From positions 1 through 64,000 of the forward strand of contig RQOL01000754.1 of the NCBI GenBank assembly GCA_013076295.1: DNA of 64,000 nt, written 5' to 3'. Numbering within the stretch: position 1 is the stretch's first letter; each line of letters begins with the position of its first letter. Shown in pieces: positions 47,901-60,935 of this stretch. The notes under the pieces were generated by a model that was not told where the DNA came from, did not search any database, and saw only the letters and a program-made list of their open reading frames with translations. Origin of the DNA: Sanderia malayensis (lineage: Eukaryota > Cnidaria > Scyphozoa > Semaeostomeae > Pelagiidae). The translations under genes were made by a program, and so were the position numbers.

Positions 47901-50522
47901 TACACTAATGTTAATGTCACTGAAAACAAACAAATGCATGTGTATTTTACTTAGTTTCAGCTGTAATAACGTGGATTGATGTGCAATTATTGTTCAGCAG
48001 TGTTAAGATTACTTTAAACAAGTAAATGCATATGTATTTTACCTAGTTCCAAGTGTAAAAACGTAGATTCATGTGCAATTAGTATGCAGTAATGTTAGAA
48101 TCACTGAAAACAAGCAAATCCATGTGTATTTTACTTAGTTTGAGCTGTAACAACGTGGATTCAAGTGCAATTAGTGTGCAGTAATGATAATATCACTGAA
48201 AACAAGCAAATGCATGTGTATTATATTTAGTATTAGCTGTATTAACGTGGATTCATGTGCAATAAGTGTGCAGTAATGTTAATATCACTGCAAACAAACA
48301 AATGCATGTTTAATTTAATTAGTTTCAGCTGTAATAACGTTGATTCATGTCCAATTAGTGTACACTAATGTTAATATCACTGAAAACAAGCAAATGATGT
48401 GTATTTTACTTAGTTCCAACTGTGTTAACGTAGATTCATGCGTAAATAGTGTGCAGTAATGTTAAAATCACTGAAAAGAAGCAAATGCATGTCTGCTTTA
48501 CTTAGTTTCCGCTGTAATAACGTGGATTCATGTGCAATTAGTGTGCAGTAATGTTAATGTCACCGAAAGCAAACAAATGCATGTGTATTTTACTTCGTTT
48601 TAGCTGTAACAACGTGGATTCGTGTGCAATTAATGTGTAGTAATGTTAATATCACTGCAAACAAACAAATCTATGTGCATTTTAATTAGTTTCAGCTGTA
48701 ACAACATGGATCCATGTGCAATAAGTGTGCAGTAACGGTAATGTCACTGAAAACAAACAAATGCATGTGTATTTTACTTAGTTTCAGCTGTAATAACGTG
48801 GATTGATGTGCAATTATTGTTCAGCAGTGTTAGGATTACTTTAAACAAGTAAATGCATGTGTATTTTACCTAGTTCCAAGTGTAAAAACGTAGATTCATG
48901 TACAATTAGTATGCAGTAATGTTAGAATCACTGAAAACAAGCAAATCCATGTGTATTATACTTAGCTTGAGCTGTAACAACGTGGATTCATGTGCAATTA
49001 GTGTGCAGTAATGATAATATCACTGAAAACAAGCAAATGCATGTGTATTATATTTAGTATTAGCTGTATTAACGTGGATTCATGTGCAATAAGTGTGCAG
49101 TAATGTTAATATCACTGCAAACAAACAAATGCATGTTTAATTTAATTAGTTTCAGCTGTAATAACGTTGATTCATGTCCAATTAGTGTACAGTAATGTTA
49201 ATATCACTGAAAACAAGCCAATGCATGTGTATTTTACTTAGTTTGAGGTGTAAAAACGTGGATTCATGTGCCATTACTGTGCAGTAGTGTTAATATCCCT
49301 GAAAACATGCAAATGCATGTGTATTTTACTTACTTTCAACTGTAATAAAGTGGACTCATGTGCCATTAGTGTGCGGTAGTGTTAATATCACTGAAAACAC
49401 GAAAATGCATGTGTAGTTTACTTAGTTTCAGCTGTAATAAAGTGGACTCATGTGCAATTAGTGTGCAGTAATGTTAATATCACTGCAAACAAACAAATGC
49501 ATGTGTAGTTTACTTAGTTTCAGCTTTAATAACGTGGATTCAGGTGCTATCAGTGTGCAGTTATGTTAATATCACTGAAGACAAGCAGATGCATGTGTAT
49601 TTTTTTTGTTTCAGCTGTAACAACGTGGATTCATGTGCAACTAGTGTGCAGCAATGTTAATATCACTGAAAACAAGCTAATGCATGTGTATTATATTTGG
49701 TTTGAGCTGTAATAACGTAGATTCATGTGCAATTAGTGTGAAGTAATGTTATTATCACTGAAAACAAGCAGATGCATGTCTTTCTTAGTTTGTTTCAGCT
49801 ATAATAACGTGGATTCATGTGCAATTAATGTGCAGTAATGTTAATGTCACCGAAAACAAACAAATGCATGTGTATTTTACTTAGTTTCAGCTGTAATAAC
49901 GTTGATTGATGTGCAATTATTGTTCAGCAGTGTTAGGTTTACTTTAAACAAGTAAATGCATATGTATTTTACCTAGTTCCAAGTGTAAAAACGTAGATTC
50001 ATGTACAATTAGTATGCAGTAATGTTAGAATCAATGAAAACAAGCAAATCCATGTGTATTTTACTTAGTTTGAGCTGTAACAACGTGGATTCATGTGCAA
50101 TTTGTGTGCAGTAATGATAATATCACTGAAAACAAGCAAATGCATGTGTATTATATTTAGTATTAGCTGTAATAACGTTGATTCATGTCCAATTAGTGTA
50201 CAGTAATGTTAATATCACTGAAAACAAGCCAATGCATGTGTATTTTACTTAGTTTGAGGTGTAAAAACGTGGATTCATGTGCCATTACTGTGCAGTAATG
50301 TTAATATCCTGAAAACATGCAAATGCATGTGTATTTTACTTACTTTCAACTGTAATAAAGTGGACTCATGTGCCATTAGTGTGCAGTAGTGTTAATATCA
50401 CTGAAAACACGCAAATGCATGTGTAGTTTACTTAGTTTCAGCTGTAATAAAGTGGACTCATGTGCAATTAGTGTGCAGTAATGTTAATATCACTGCAAAC
50501 AAACAAATGCATGTGTAGTTTA
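43170..50522. repeat. ~3.68-kb (40-monomer) tandem duplication
   Basis: Positions of about 43,170-46,845 recur head-to-tail at about 46,846-50,522 with an offset of 3,676-3,678 bp. Private variants are shared: atctatgtgc (44,991 and 48,669), gcagtaacgg (45,051 and 48,729) and a hybrid monomer agtattagctgtaataacg (46,481 and 50,159). The copies part at about 46,845 and 50,522. Confidence 0.85.
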
Positions 50523-52664
50523 CTTATTTTCAGCTGTAAAAACGTGGATTCAGGTGCTATCAGTGTGCAGTTATGTTAATATCAATGAAGACAAGCAGAT
50601 GCATGTGTATTTTTTATAGTTTCAGCTGTAACAACGTGGATTCATGTGCAACTAGTGTGCAGCAATGTTAATATCACTGAAAACAAGCTAATGCATGTGT
50701 ATTTTATTTGGTTTGAGCTGTAATAACGTAGATTCATGTGCAATTAGTGTGAAGTAATGTTATTATCACTGAAAACAAGCAGATGCATGTCTTTCTTAGT
50801 TTGTTTCAGCTATAATAACGTGGATTCATGTGCAATTAGTGTGCAGTATTGCTAATGTCACTGCAAACAAACAAATGCATGTGTATTTTACTTCGTTTTA
50901 GCTGTAACAACGTGGATTCATGTGCAATTAGGGTTTAACATTGTTAATATTAATTAAAACAAGCACATGCATGTGTATTTTATTTAATTGCATCTGTAAT
51001 AACGTGGATTCATGTGCAATTAGCGTGCAGTAGTCTTAATATCACTGAAAACACGCAAATGCCTGTCTTTCATACTTAGTTTAAGCTGTAATAACGTGGA
51101 TTCATGTGCAATGAATGTGTAGTAATGTTAATATCACTGCAAACAAACAAATCCATGTGTATTTTAATTAGTTTCAGCTGTAACAACATGGATTCATGTG
51201 CAATAAGTGTGCAGTAATGTTAATGTCACTGAAAACAAACAAATGCATATGTATTTTACTTAGTTTCAGCTGTAATAACGTGGATTGATGTGCAATTATT
51301 GTTCAGCAGTGTTAAGATTACTTTAAACAAGTAAATGCATATGTATTTTACCTAGTTCCAAGTGTAAAAACGTAGATTCATGTGCAATTAGTATGCAGTA
51401 ATGTTAGAATCACTGAAAAAAAGCAAATCCATGTGTTTTTTACTTAGTTTGAGCTGTAACAACGTGGATTCATGTGCAATTAGTGTGCAGTAATGATAAT
51501 ATCACTGAAAACAAGCAAATGCATGTGTATTATATTTAGTATTAGCTGTATTAACGTGGATTCATGTGCAATAAGTGTGCAGTAATGTTAATATCACTGC
51601 AAACAAACAAATGCATGTTTAATTTAATTAGTTTCAGCTGTAATAACGTTGATTCATGTCCAATTAGTGTACAGTAATGTTAATATCACTGAAAACAAGC
51701 CAATGCATGTGTATTTTTTTTGTTTCAGCTGTAACAACGTGGATTCATGTGCAACTAGTGTGCAGCAATGTTAATATCACTGAAAACAAGCTAATGCACG
51801 TGTATTTTTTTTGGTTTGAGCTGTAATAACGTAGATTCATGTGCAATTAGTGTGAAAAAATGTAATTATCACTGAAAACAAGCAGATGCATGTCTTTCTT
51901 AGTTTGTTTCAGCTATAATAACGTGGATTCATGTGCAATTAATGTGTAGTAATGTTAATATCACTGCAAACAAACAAATCCATGTGTATTTTAATTAGTT
52001 TCAGCTGTAACAACATGGATTCATGTGCAATAAGTGTGCAGTAATGTTAATGTCACTGAAAACAAACAAATGCATGTGTATTTTACTTAGTTTCAGCTGT
52101 AATAACGTGGATTGATGTGCAATTATTGTTCAGCAGTGTTAAGATTACTTTAAACAAGTAAATGCATATGTATTTTACCTAGTTCCAAGTGTAAAAACGT
52201 AGATTCGGGTGCAATTAGTATGCAGTAATGTTAGAATCACTGAAAACAAGCAAATCCATGTGTATTTTACTTAGTTTGAGCTGTAACAACGTGGATTCAT
52301 GTGCAATTAGTGTGCAGTAATGATAATATCACTGAAAACAAGCAAATGCATGTGTATTATATTTAGTATTAGCTGTATTAACGTGGATTCATGTGCAATA
52401 AGTGTGCAGTAATGTTAATATCACTGCAAACAAACAAATGCATGTTTAATTTAATTAGTTTCAGCTGTAATAACGTGGATTCAGGTGCTATCAGTGTGCA
52501 GTTATGTTAATATCACTGAAGACAAGCAGATGCATGTGTAGTTTACTTAGTTTCAGCTGTAATAACGTGGATTCAGGTGCTATCAGTGTGCAGTTATGTT
52601 AATATCACTGAAGACAAGCAGATGCATGTGTATTTTTTTTAGCTTCAGCTGTAACAACGTGGGT

Positions 52665-55600
52665 TCATGTGCAATTAGTGTGCAGCAATGTTAATATCAC
52701 TGAAAACAAGCTAATGTATGTGTATTTTATTTGGTTTGAGCTGTAATAACGTAGATTTATGTGCAATTAGTGTGAAGTAATGTTATTATCACTGAAAACA
52801 AGCATTTGCATGTCTTTCTTAGTTTGTTTCAGCTATAATAACGTGGATTCATGTGCAATTAGTGTGCAGTAATGTTAATGTCACCGAAAACAAACAAATG
52901 CATGTGTATTTTACATCGTTTTAGCTGTAACAACGTGGATTCATGTGCAATTAGGGTTTAACATTGTTAATATTAATTAAAACAAGCACATGCATGTGTA
53001 TTTTATTTAATTGCATCTGTAATAACGTGGATTCATGTGCAATTAGCGTGCAGTAGTGTTAATATCACTGAAAACACGCAAATGCCTGTCTTTCATACTT
53101 AGTTTAAGCTGTAATAACGTGGATTCATGTGCAATTAATGTGTAGTAATGTTAATATCACTGGAAACAAACAAATCCATGTGTATTTTACTTAGTTTCAG
53201 CTGTAATAACGTGGATTGATGTGCAATTATTGTTCAGCAGTGTTAAGATTACTTTAAACAAGTAAATGCATATGTATTTTACCTAGTTCCAAGTGTAAAA
53301 ACGTAGATTCGAGTGCAATTAGTATGCAGTAATGTTGGAATCACTGAAAACAAGCAAATCCATGTGTATTTTACTTAGTTTGAGCTGTAACAACGTGGAT
53401 TCATGTGCAATTAGTGTGCAGTAATGTTAATATCCCTGAAAACATGCGAATGCATGTGTATTTTACTTACTTTCAACTGTAATAAAGTGGACTCATGTGC
53501 CATTAGTGTGCAGTAGTGTTAATATCACTGAAAACACGCAAATGCATGTGTAGTTTACTTAGTTTCAGCTGTAATAAAGTGGACTCATGTGCAATTAGTG
53601 TGCAGTAATGTTAATATCACTGCAAACAAACAAATGCATGTGTAGTTTACTTAGTTTCAGCTGTAATAACGTGGATTCAGGTGCTATCAGTGTGCAGTTA
53701 TGTTAATATCACTGAAGACAAGCAGATGCATGTGTATTTTTTTTAGTTTCAGCTGTAACAACGTGGGTTCATGTGCAATTAGTGTGCAGCAATGTTAATA
53801 TCACTGAAAACAAGCTAATGTATGTGTATTTTATTTGGTTTGAGCTGTAATAACGTAGATTCATGTGCAATTAGTGTGAAGTAATGTTATTATCACTGAA
53901 AACAAGCATTTGCATGTCTTTCTTAGTTTGTTTCAGCTATAATAACGTGGATTCGTGTGCAATTAGTGTGCAGTAATGTTAATGTCACCGAAAACAAACA
54001 AATGCATGTGTATTTTACTTCGTTTTAGCTGTAACAACGTGGATTCATGTGCAATTAGGGTTTAACATTGTTAATATTAATTAAAACAAGCACATGCATG
54101 TGTATTTTATTTAATTGCATCTGTAATAACGTGGATTCATGTGCAATTAGCGTGCAGTAGTGTTAATATCACTGAAAACACGAAAATGCCTGTCTTTCAT
54201 ACTTAGTTTAAGCTGTAATAACGTGGATTCATGTGCAATTAATGTGTAGTAATGTTAATATCACTGGAAACAAACAAATCCATGTGTATTTGAATTAGTT
54301 TCAGCTGTAACAACATGGATTCATGTGCAATAAGTGTGCAGTAACTTTAATGTCACTGAAAACAAACAAATGCATGTGTATTTTACTTAGTTTCAGCTGT
54401 AATAACGTTGATTGATGTGCAATTATTGTTCAGCAGTGTTAGGATTACTTTAAACAAGTAAATGCATATGTATTTTACCTAGTTCCAAGTGTAAAAACGT
54501 AGATTCATGTACAATTAGTATGCAGTAATGTTAGAATCACTGAAAACAAGCAAATCCATGTGTATTTTACTTAGTTTGAGCTGTAACAACGTGGATTCAT
54601 GTGCAATTAGTGTGCAGTAATGATAATATCACTGAAAACAAGCAAATGCATGTGTATTATATTTAGTATTAGCTGTATTAACGTGGATTCATGTGCAATA
54701 AGTGTGCAGTAATGTTAATATCACTGCAAATAAACAAATGCATGTTTAATTTAATTAGTTTCAGCTGTAATAACGTTGATTCATGTCCAATTAGTGTACA
54801 GTAATGTTAATATCACTGAAAAAAAGCAAATGCATGTGTATATTACTTAGTTTGAGGTGTAAAAACGTGGATTCTTGTGCCATTACTGTGCAGTAATGTT
54901 AATATCCCTGAAAACATGCAAATGCATGTGTATTTTACTTACTTTCAACTGTAATAAAGTGGACTCATGTGCCATTAGTGTGCAGTAGTGATAATATCAC
55001 TGAAAACACGCAAATGCATGTGTAGTTTACTTAGTTTCAGCTGTAATAACGTGGATTCATGTGCAATTAGCGTGCAGTAGTGTTAATATCACTGAAAACA
55101 CGCAAATGCCTGTCTTTCATACTTAGTTTAAGCTGTAATAACGTGGATTCATGTGCAATTAATGTGTAGTAATGTTAATATCACTGCAAACAAACAAATC
55201 CATGTGTATTTTAATTAGTTTCAGATGTAACAACATGGATTCATGTGCAATAAGTGTGCAGTAATGTTAATGTCACTGAAAACAAACAAATGCATGTGTA
55301 TTTTACTTAGTTTCAGCTGTAATAACGTGGATTGATGTGCAATTATTGTTCAGCAGTGTTAAGATTACTTTAAACAAGTAAATGCATATGTATTTTACCT
55401 AGTTCCAAGTGTAAAAACGTAGATTCATGTGCAATTAGTATGCAGTAATGTTAGAATCACTGAAAACAAGCAAATCCATGTGTATTTTACTTAGTTTGAG
55501 CTGTAACAACGTGGATTCATGTGCAATTGGTGTGCAGTAATGATAATATCACTGAAAACAAGCAAATGCATGTGTATTATATTTAGTATTAGCTGTATTA

Positions 55601-58600
55601 ACGTGGATTCATGTGCAATAAGTGTGCAGTAATGTTAATATCACTGCAAACAAACAAATGCATGTTTAATTTAATTAGTTTCAGCTGTAATAACGTTGAT
55701 TCATGTCCAATTAGTGTACACTAATGTTAATATCACTGAAAACAAGCAAATGATGTGTATTTTACTTAGTTCCAACTGTGTTAACGTAGATTCATGCGTA
55801 AATAGTGTGCAGTAATGTTAAAATCACTGAAAAGAAGCAAATGCATGTGTGCTTTACTTTATTTCCGCTGTAATAACGTGGATTCATGTGCAATTAGTGT
55901 GCAGTAATGTTAATGTCACCGAAAGCAAACAAATGCATGTGTATTTTACTTCGTTTTAGCTGTAACAACGTGGATTCATGTGCAATTAATGTGTAGTAAT
56001 GTTAATATCACTGCAAACAAACAAATCCATGTGTATTTTAATTAGTTTCAGCTGTAACAACATGGATCCATGTGCAATAAGTGTGCAGTAACGTTAATGT
56101 CACTGAAAACAAACAAATGCATGTGTATTTTACTTAGTTTCAGCTGTAATAACGTGGATTGATGTGCAATTATTGTTCAGCAGTGTTAGGATTACTTTAA
56201 ACAAATAAATGCATATGTATTTTACCTAGTTCCAAGTGTAAAAACGTAGATTCATGTACAATTAGTATGCAGTAATGTTAGAATCACTGAAAACAAGCAA
56301 ATCCATGTGTATTATACTTAGCTTGAGCTGTAACAACGTGGATTCATGTGCAATTAGTGTGCAGTAATGATAATATCACTGAAAACAAGCAAATGCATGT
56401 GTATTATATTTAGTATTAGCTGTATTAACGTGGATTCATGTGCAATAAGTGTGCAGTAATGTTAATATCACTGCAAACAAACAAATGCATGTTTAATTTA
56501 ATTAGTTTCAGCTGTAATAACGTTGATTCATGTCCAATTAGTGTACAGTAATGTTAATATCACTGAAAACAAGCCAATGCATGTGTATTTTACTTAGTTT
56601 GAGGTGTAAAAACGTGGATTCATGTGCCATTACTGTGCAGTAATGTTAATATCCCTGAAAACATGCAAATGCATGTGTATTTTACTTACTTTCAACTGTA
56701 ATAAAGTGGACTCATGTGCCATTAGTGTGCGGTAGTGTTAATATCACTGAAAACACGAAAATGCATGTGTAGTTTACTTAGTTTCAGCTGTAATAAAGTG
56801 GACTCATGTGCAATTAGTGTGCAGCAATGTTAATATCACTGAAAACAAGCTAATGTATGTGTATTTTATTTGGTTTGAGCTGTAATAACGTAGATTTATG
56901 TGCAATTAGTGTGAAGTAATGTTATTATCACTGAAAACAAGCATTTGCATGTCTTTCTTAGTTTGTTTCAGCTATAATAACGTGGATTCATGTGCAATTA
57001 GTGTGCAGTAATGTTATTGTCACCGAAAACAAACAAATGCATGTGTATTTTACTTCGTTTTAGCTGTAACAACGTGGATTCATGTGCAATTAGGGTTTAA
57101 CATTGTTAATATTAATTAAAACAAGCACATGCATGTGTATTTTATTTAATTGCATCTGTAATAACGTGGATTCATGTGCAATTAGCGTGCAGTAGTGTTA
57201 ATATCACTGAAAACACGCAAATGCCTGTCTTTCATACTTAGTTTAAGCTGTAATAACGTGGATTCATGTGCAATTAATGTGTAGTAATGTTAATATCACT
57301 GGAAACAAACAAATCCATGTGTATTTTACTTAGTTTCAGCTGTAATAACGTGGATTGATGTGCAATTATTGTTCAGCAGTGTTAAGATTACTTTAAACAA
57401 GTAAATGCATATGTATTTTACCTAGTTCCAAGTGTAAAAACGTAGATTCGAGTGCAATTAGTATGCAGTAATGTTGGAATCACTGAAAACAAGCAAATCC
57501 ATGTGTATTTTACTTAGTTTGAGCTGTAACAACGTGGATTCATGTGCAATTAGTGTGCAGTAATGTTAATATCCCTGAAAACATGCGAATGCATGTGTAT
57601 TTTACTTACTTTCAACTGTAATAAAGTGGACTCATGTGCCATTAGTGTGCAGTAGTGTTAATATCACTGAAAACACGCAAATGCATGTGTAGTTTACTTA
57701 GTTTCAGCTGTAATAAAGTGGACTCATGTGCAATTAGTGTGCAGTAATGTTAATATCACTGCAAACAAACAAATGCATGTGTAGTTTACTTAGTTTCAGC
57801 TGTAATAACGTGGATTCAGGTGCTATCAGTGTGCAGTTATGTTAATATCACTGAAGACAAGCAGATGCATGTGTATTTTTTTTAGAATCAGCTGTAACAA
57901 CGTGGGTTCATGTGCAATTAGTGTGCAGCAATGTTAATATCACTGAAAACAAGCTAATGTATGTGTATTTTATTTGGTTTGAGCTGTAATAACGTAGATT
58001 CATGTGCAATTAGTGTGAAGTAATGTTATTATCACTGAAAACAAGCATTTGCATGTCTTTCTTAGTTTGTTTCAGCTATAATAACGTGGATTCATGTGCA
58101 ATTAGTGTGCAGTAATGTTAATGTCACCGAAAACAAACAAATGCATGTGTATTTTACTTCGTTTTAGCTGTAACAACGTGGATTCATGTGCAATTAGGGT
58201 TTAACATTGTTAATATTAATTAAAACAAGCACATGCATGTGTATTTTATTTAATTGCATCTGTAATAACGTGGATTCATGTGCAATTAGCGTGCAGTAGT
58301 GTTAATATCACTGAAAACACGAAAATGCCTGTCTTTCATACTTAGTTTAAGCTGTAATAACGTGGATTCATGTGCAATTAATGTGTAGTAATGTTAATAT
58401 CACTGGAAACAAACAAATCCATGTGTATTTGAATTAGTTTCAGCTGTAACAACATGGATTCATGTGCATTAAGTGTGCAGTAACTTTAATGTCACTGAAA
58501 ACAAACAAATGCATGTGTATTTTACTTAGTTTCAGCTGTAATAACGTTGATTGATGTGCAATTATTGTTCAGCAGTGTTAGGATTACTTTAAACAAGTAA

Positions 58601-60935
58601 ATGCATATGTATTTTACCTAGTTCCAAGTGTAAAAACGTAGATTCATGTACAATTAGTATGCAGTAATGTTAGAATCACTGAAAACAAGCAAATCCATGT
58701 GTATTTTACTTAGTTTGAGCTGTAACAACGTGGATTCATGTGCAATTAGTGTGCAGTAATGATAATATCACTGAAAACAAGCAAATGCATGTGTATTATA
58801 TTTAGTATTAGCTGTATTAACGTGGATTCATGTGCAATAAGTGTGCAGTAATGTTAATATCACTGCAAATAAACAAATGCATGTTTAATTTAATTAGTTT
58901 CAGCTGTAATAACGTTGATTCATGTCCAATTAGTGTACAGTAATGTTAATATCACTGAAAAAAAGCCAATGCATGTGTATATTACTTAGTTTGAGGTGTA
59001 AAAACGTGGATTCTTGTGCCATTACTGTGCAGTAATGTTAATATCCCTGAAAACATGCAAATGCATGTGTATTTTACTTACTTTCAACTGTAATAAAGTT
59101 GACTCATGTGCCATTAGTGTGCAGTAGTGATAATATCACTGAAAACACGCAAATGCATGTGTAGTTTACTTAGTTTCAGCTGTAATAACGTGGATTCATG
59201 TGCAATTAGCGTGCAGTAGTGTTAATATCACTGAAAACACGCAAATGCCTGTCTTTCATACTTAGTTTAAGCTGTAATAACGTGGATTCATGTGCAATTA
59301 ATGTGTAGTAATGTTAATATCACTGCAAACAAACAAATCCATGTGTATTTTAATTAGTTTCAGATGTAACAACATGGATTCATGTGCAATAAGTGTGCAG
59401 TAATGTTAATGTCACTGAAAACAAACAAATGCATGTGTATTTTACTTAGTTTCAGCTGTAATAACGTGGATTGATGTGCAATTATTGTTCAGCAGTGTTA
59501 AGATTACTTTAAACAAGTAAATGCATATGTATTTTACCTAGTTCCAAGTGTAAAAACGTAGATTCATGTGCAATTAGTATGCAGTAATGTTAGAATCACT
59601 GAAAACAAGCAAATCCATGTGTATTTTACTTAGTTTGAGCTGTAACAACGTGGATTCATGTGCAATTGGTGTGCAGTAATGATAATATCACTGAAAACAA
59701 GCAAATGCATGTGTATTATATTTAGTATTAGCTGTATTAACGTGGATTCATGTGCAATAAGTGTGCAGTAATGTTAATATCACTGCAAACAAACAAATGC
59801 ATGTTTAATTTAATTAGTTTCAGCTGTAATAACGTTGATTCATGTCCAATTAGTGTACACTAATGTTAATATCACTGAAAACAAGCAAATGATGTGTATT
59901 TTACTTAGTTCCAACTGTGTTAACGTAGATTCATGCGTAAATAGTGTGCAGTAATGTTAAAATCACTGAAAAGAAGCAAATGCATGTGTGCTTTACTTAG
60001 TTTCCGCTGTAATAACGTGGATTCATGTGCAATTAGTGTGCAGTAATGTTAATGTCACCGAAAGCAAACAAATGCATGTGTATTTTACTTCGTTTTAGCT
60101 GTAACAACGTGGATTCATGTGCAATTAATGTGTAGTAATGTTAATATCACTGCAAACAAACAAATCCATGTGTATTTTAATTAGTTTCAGCTGTAACAAC
60201 ATGGATCCATGTGCAATAAGTGTGCAGTAACGTTAATGTCACTGAAAACAAACAAATGCATGTGTATTTTACTTAGTTTCAGCTGTAATAACGTGGATTG
60301 ATGTGCAATTATTGTTCAGCAGTGTTAGGATTACTTTAAACAAGTAAATGCATATGTATTTTACCTAGTTCCAAGTGTAAAAACGTAGATTCATGTACAA
60401 TTAGTATGCAGTAATGTTAGAATCACTGAAAACAAGCAAATCCATGTGTATTATACTTAGCTTGAGCTGTAACAACGTGGATTCATGTGCAATTAGTGTG
60501 CAGTAATGATAATATCACTGAAAACAAGCAAATGCATGTGTATTATATTTAGTATTAGCTGTATTAACGTGGATTCATGTGCAATAAGTGTGCAGTAATG
60601 TTAATATCACTGCAAACAAACAAATGCATGTTTAATTTAATTAGTTTCAGCTGTAATAACGTTGATTCATGTCCAATTAGTGTACAGTAATGTTAATATC
60701 ACTGAAAACAAGCCAATGCATGTGTATTTTACTTAGTTTGAGGTGTAAAAACGTGGATTCATGTGCCATTACTGTGCAGTAATGTTAATATCCCTGAAAA
60801 CATGCAAATGCATGTGTATTTTACTTACTTTCAACTGTAATAAAGTGGACTCATGTGCCATTAGTGTGCGGTAGTGTTAATATCACTGAAAACACGAAAA
60901 TGCATGTGTAGTTTACTTAGTTTCAGCTGTAATAA
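52665..60935. repeat. ~4.14-kb (45-monomer) near-perfect tandem duplication
   Basis: Positions of about 52,665-56,800 recur head-to-tail at about 56,805-60,935, always offset by 4,139 bp. Private variants are shared, such as aatgttggaatcac (about 53,332 and 57,471) and cagatgtaac (55,222 and 59,361). Only a handful of substitutions separate the copies by eye, so this is the youngest block duplication recognised here. Confidence 0.88.
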
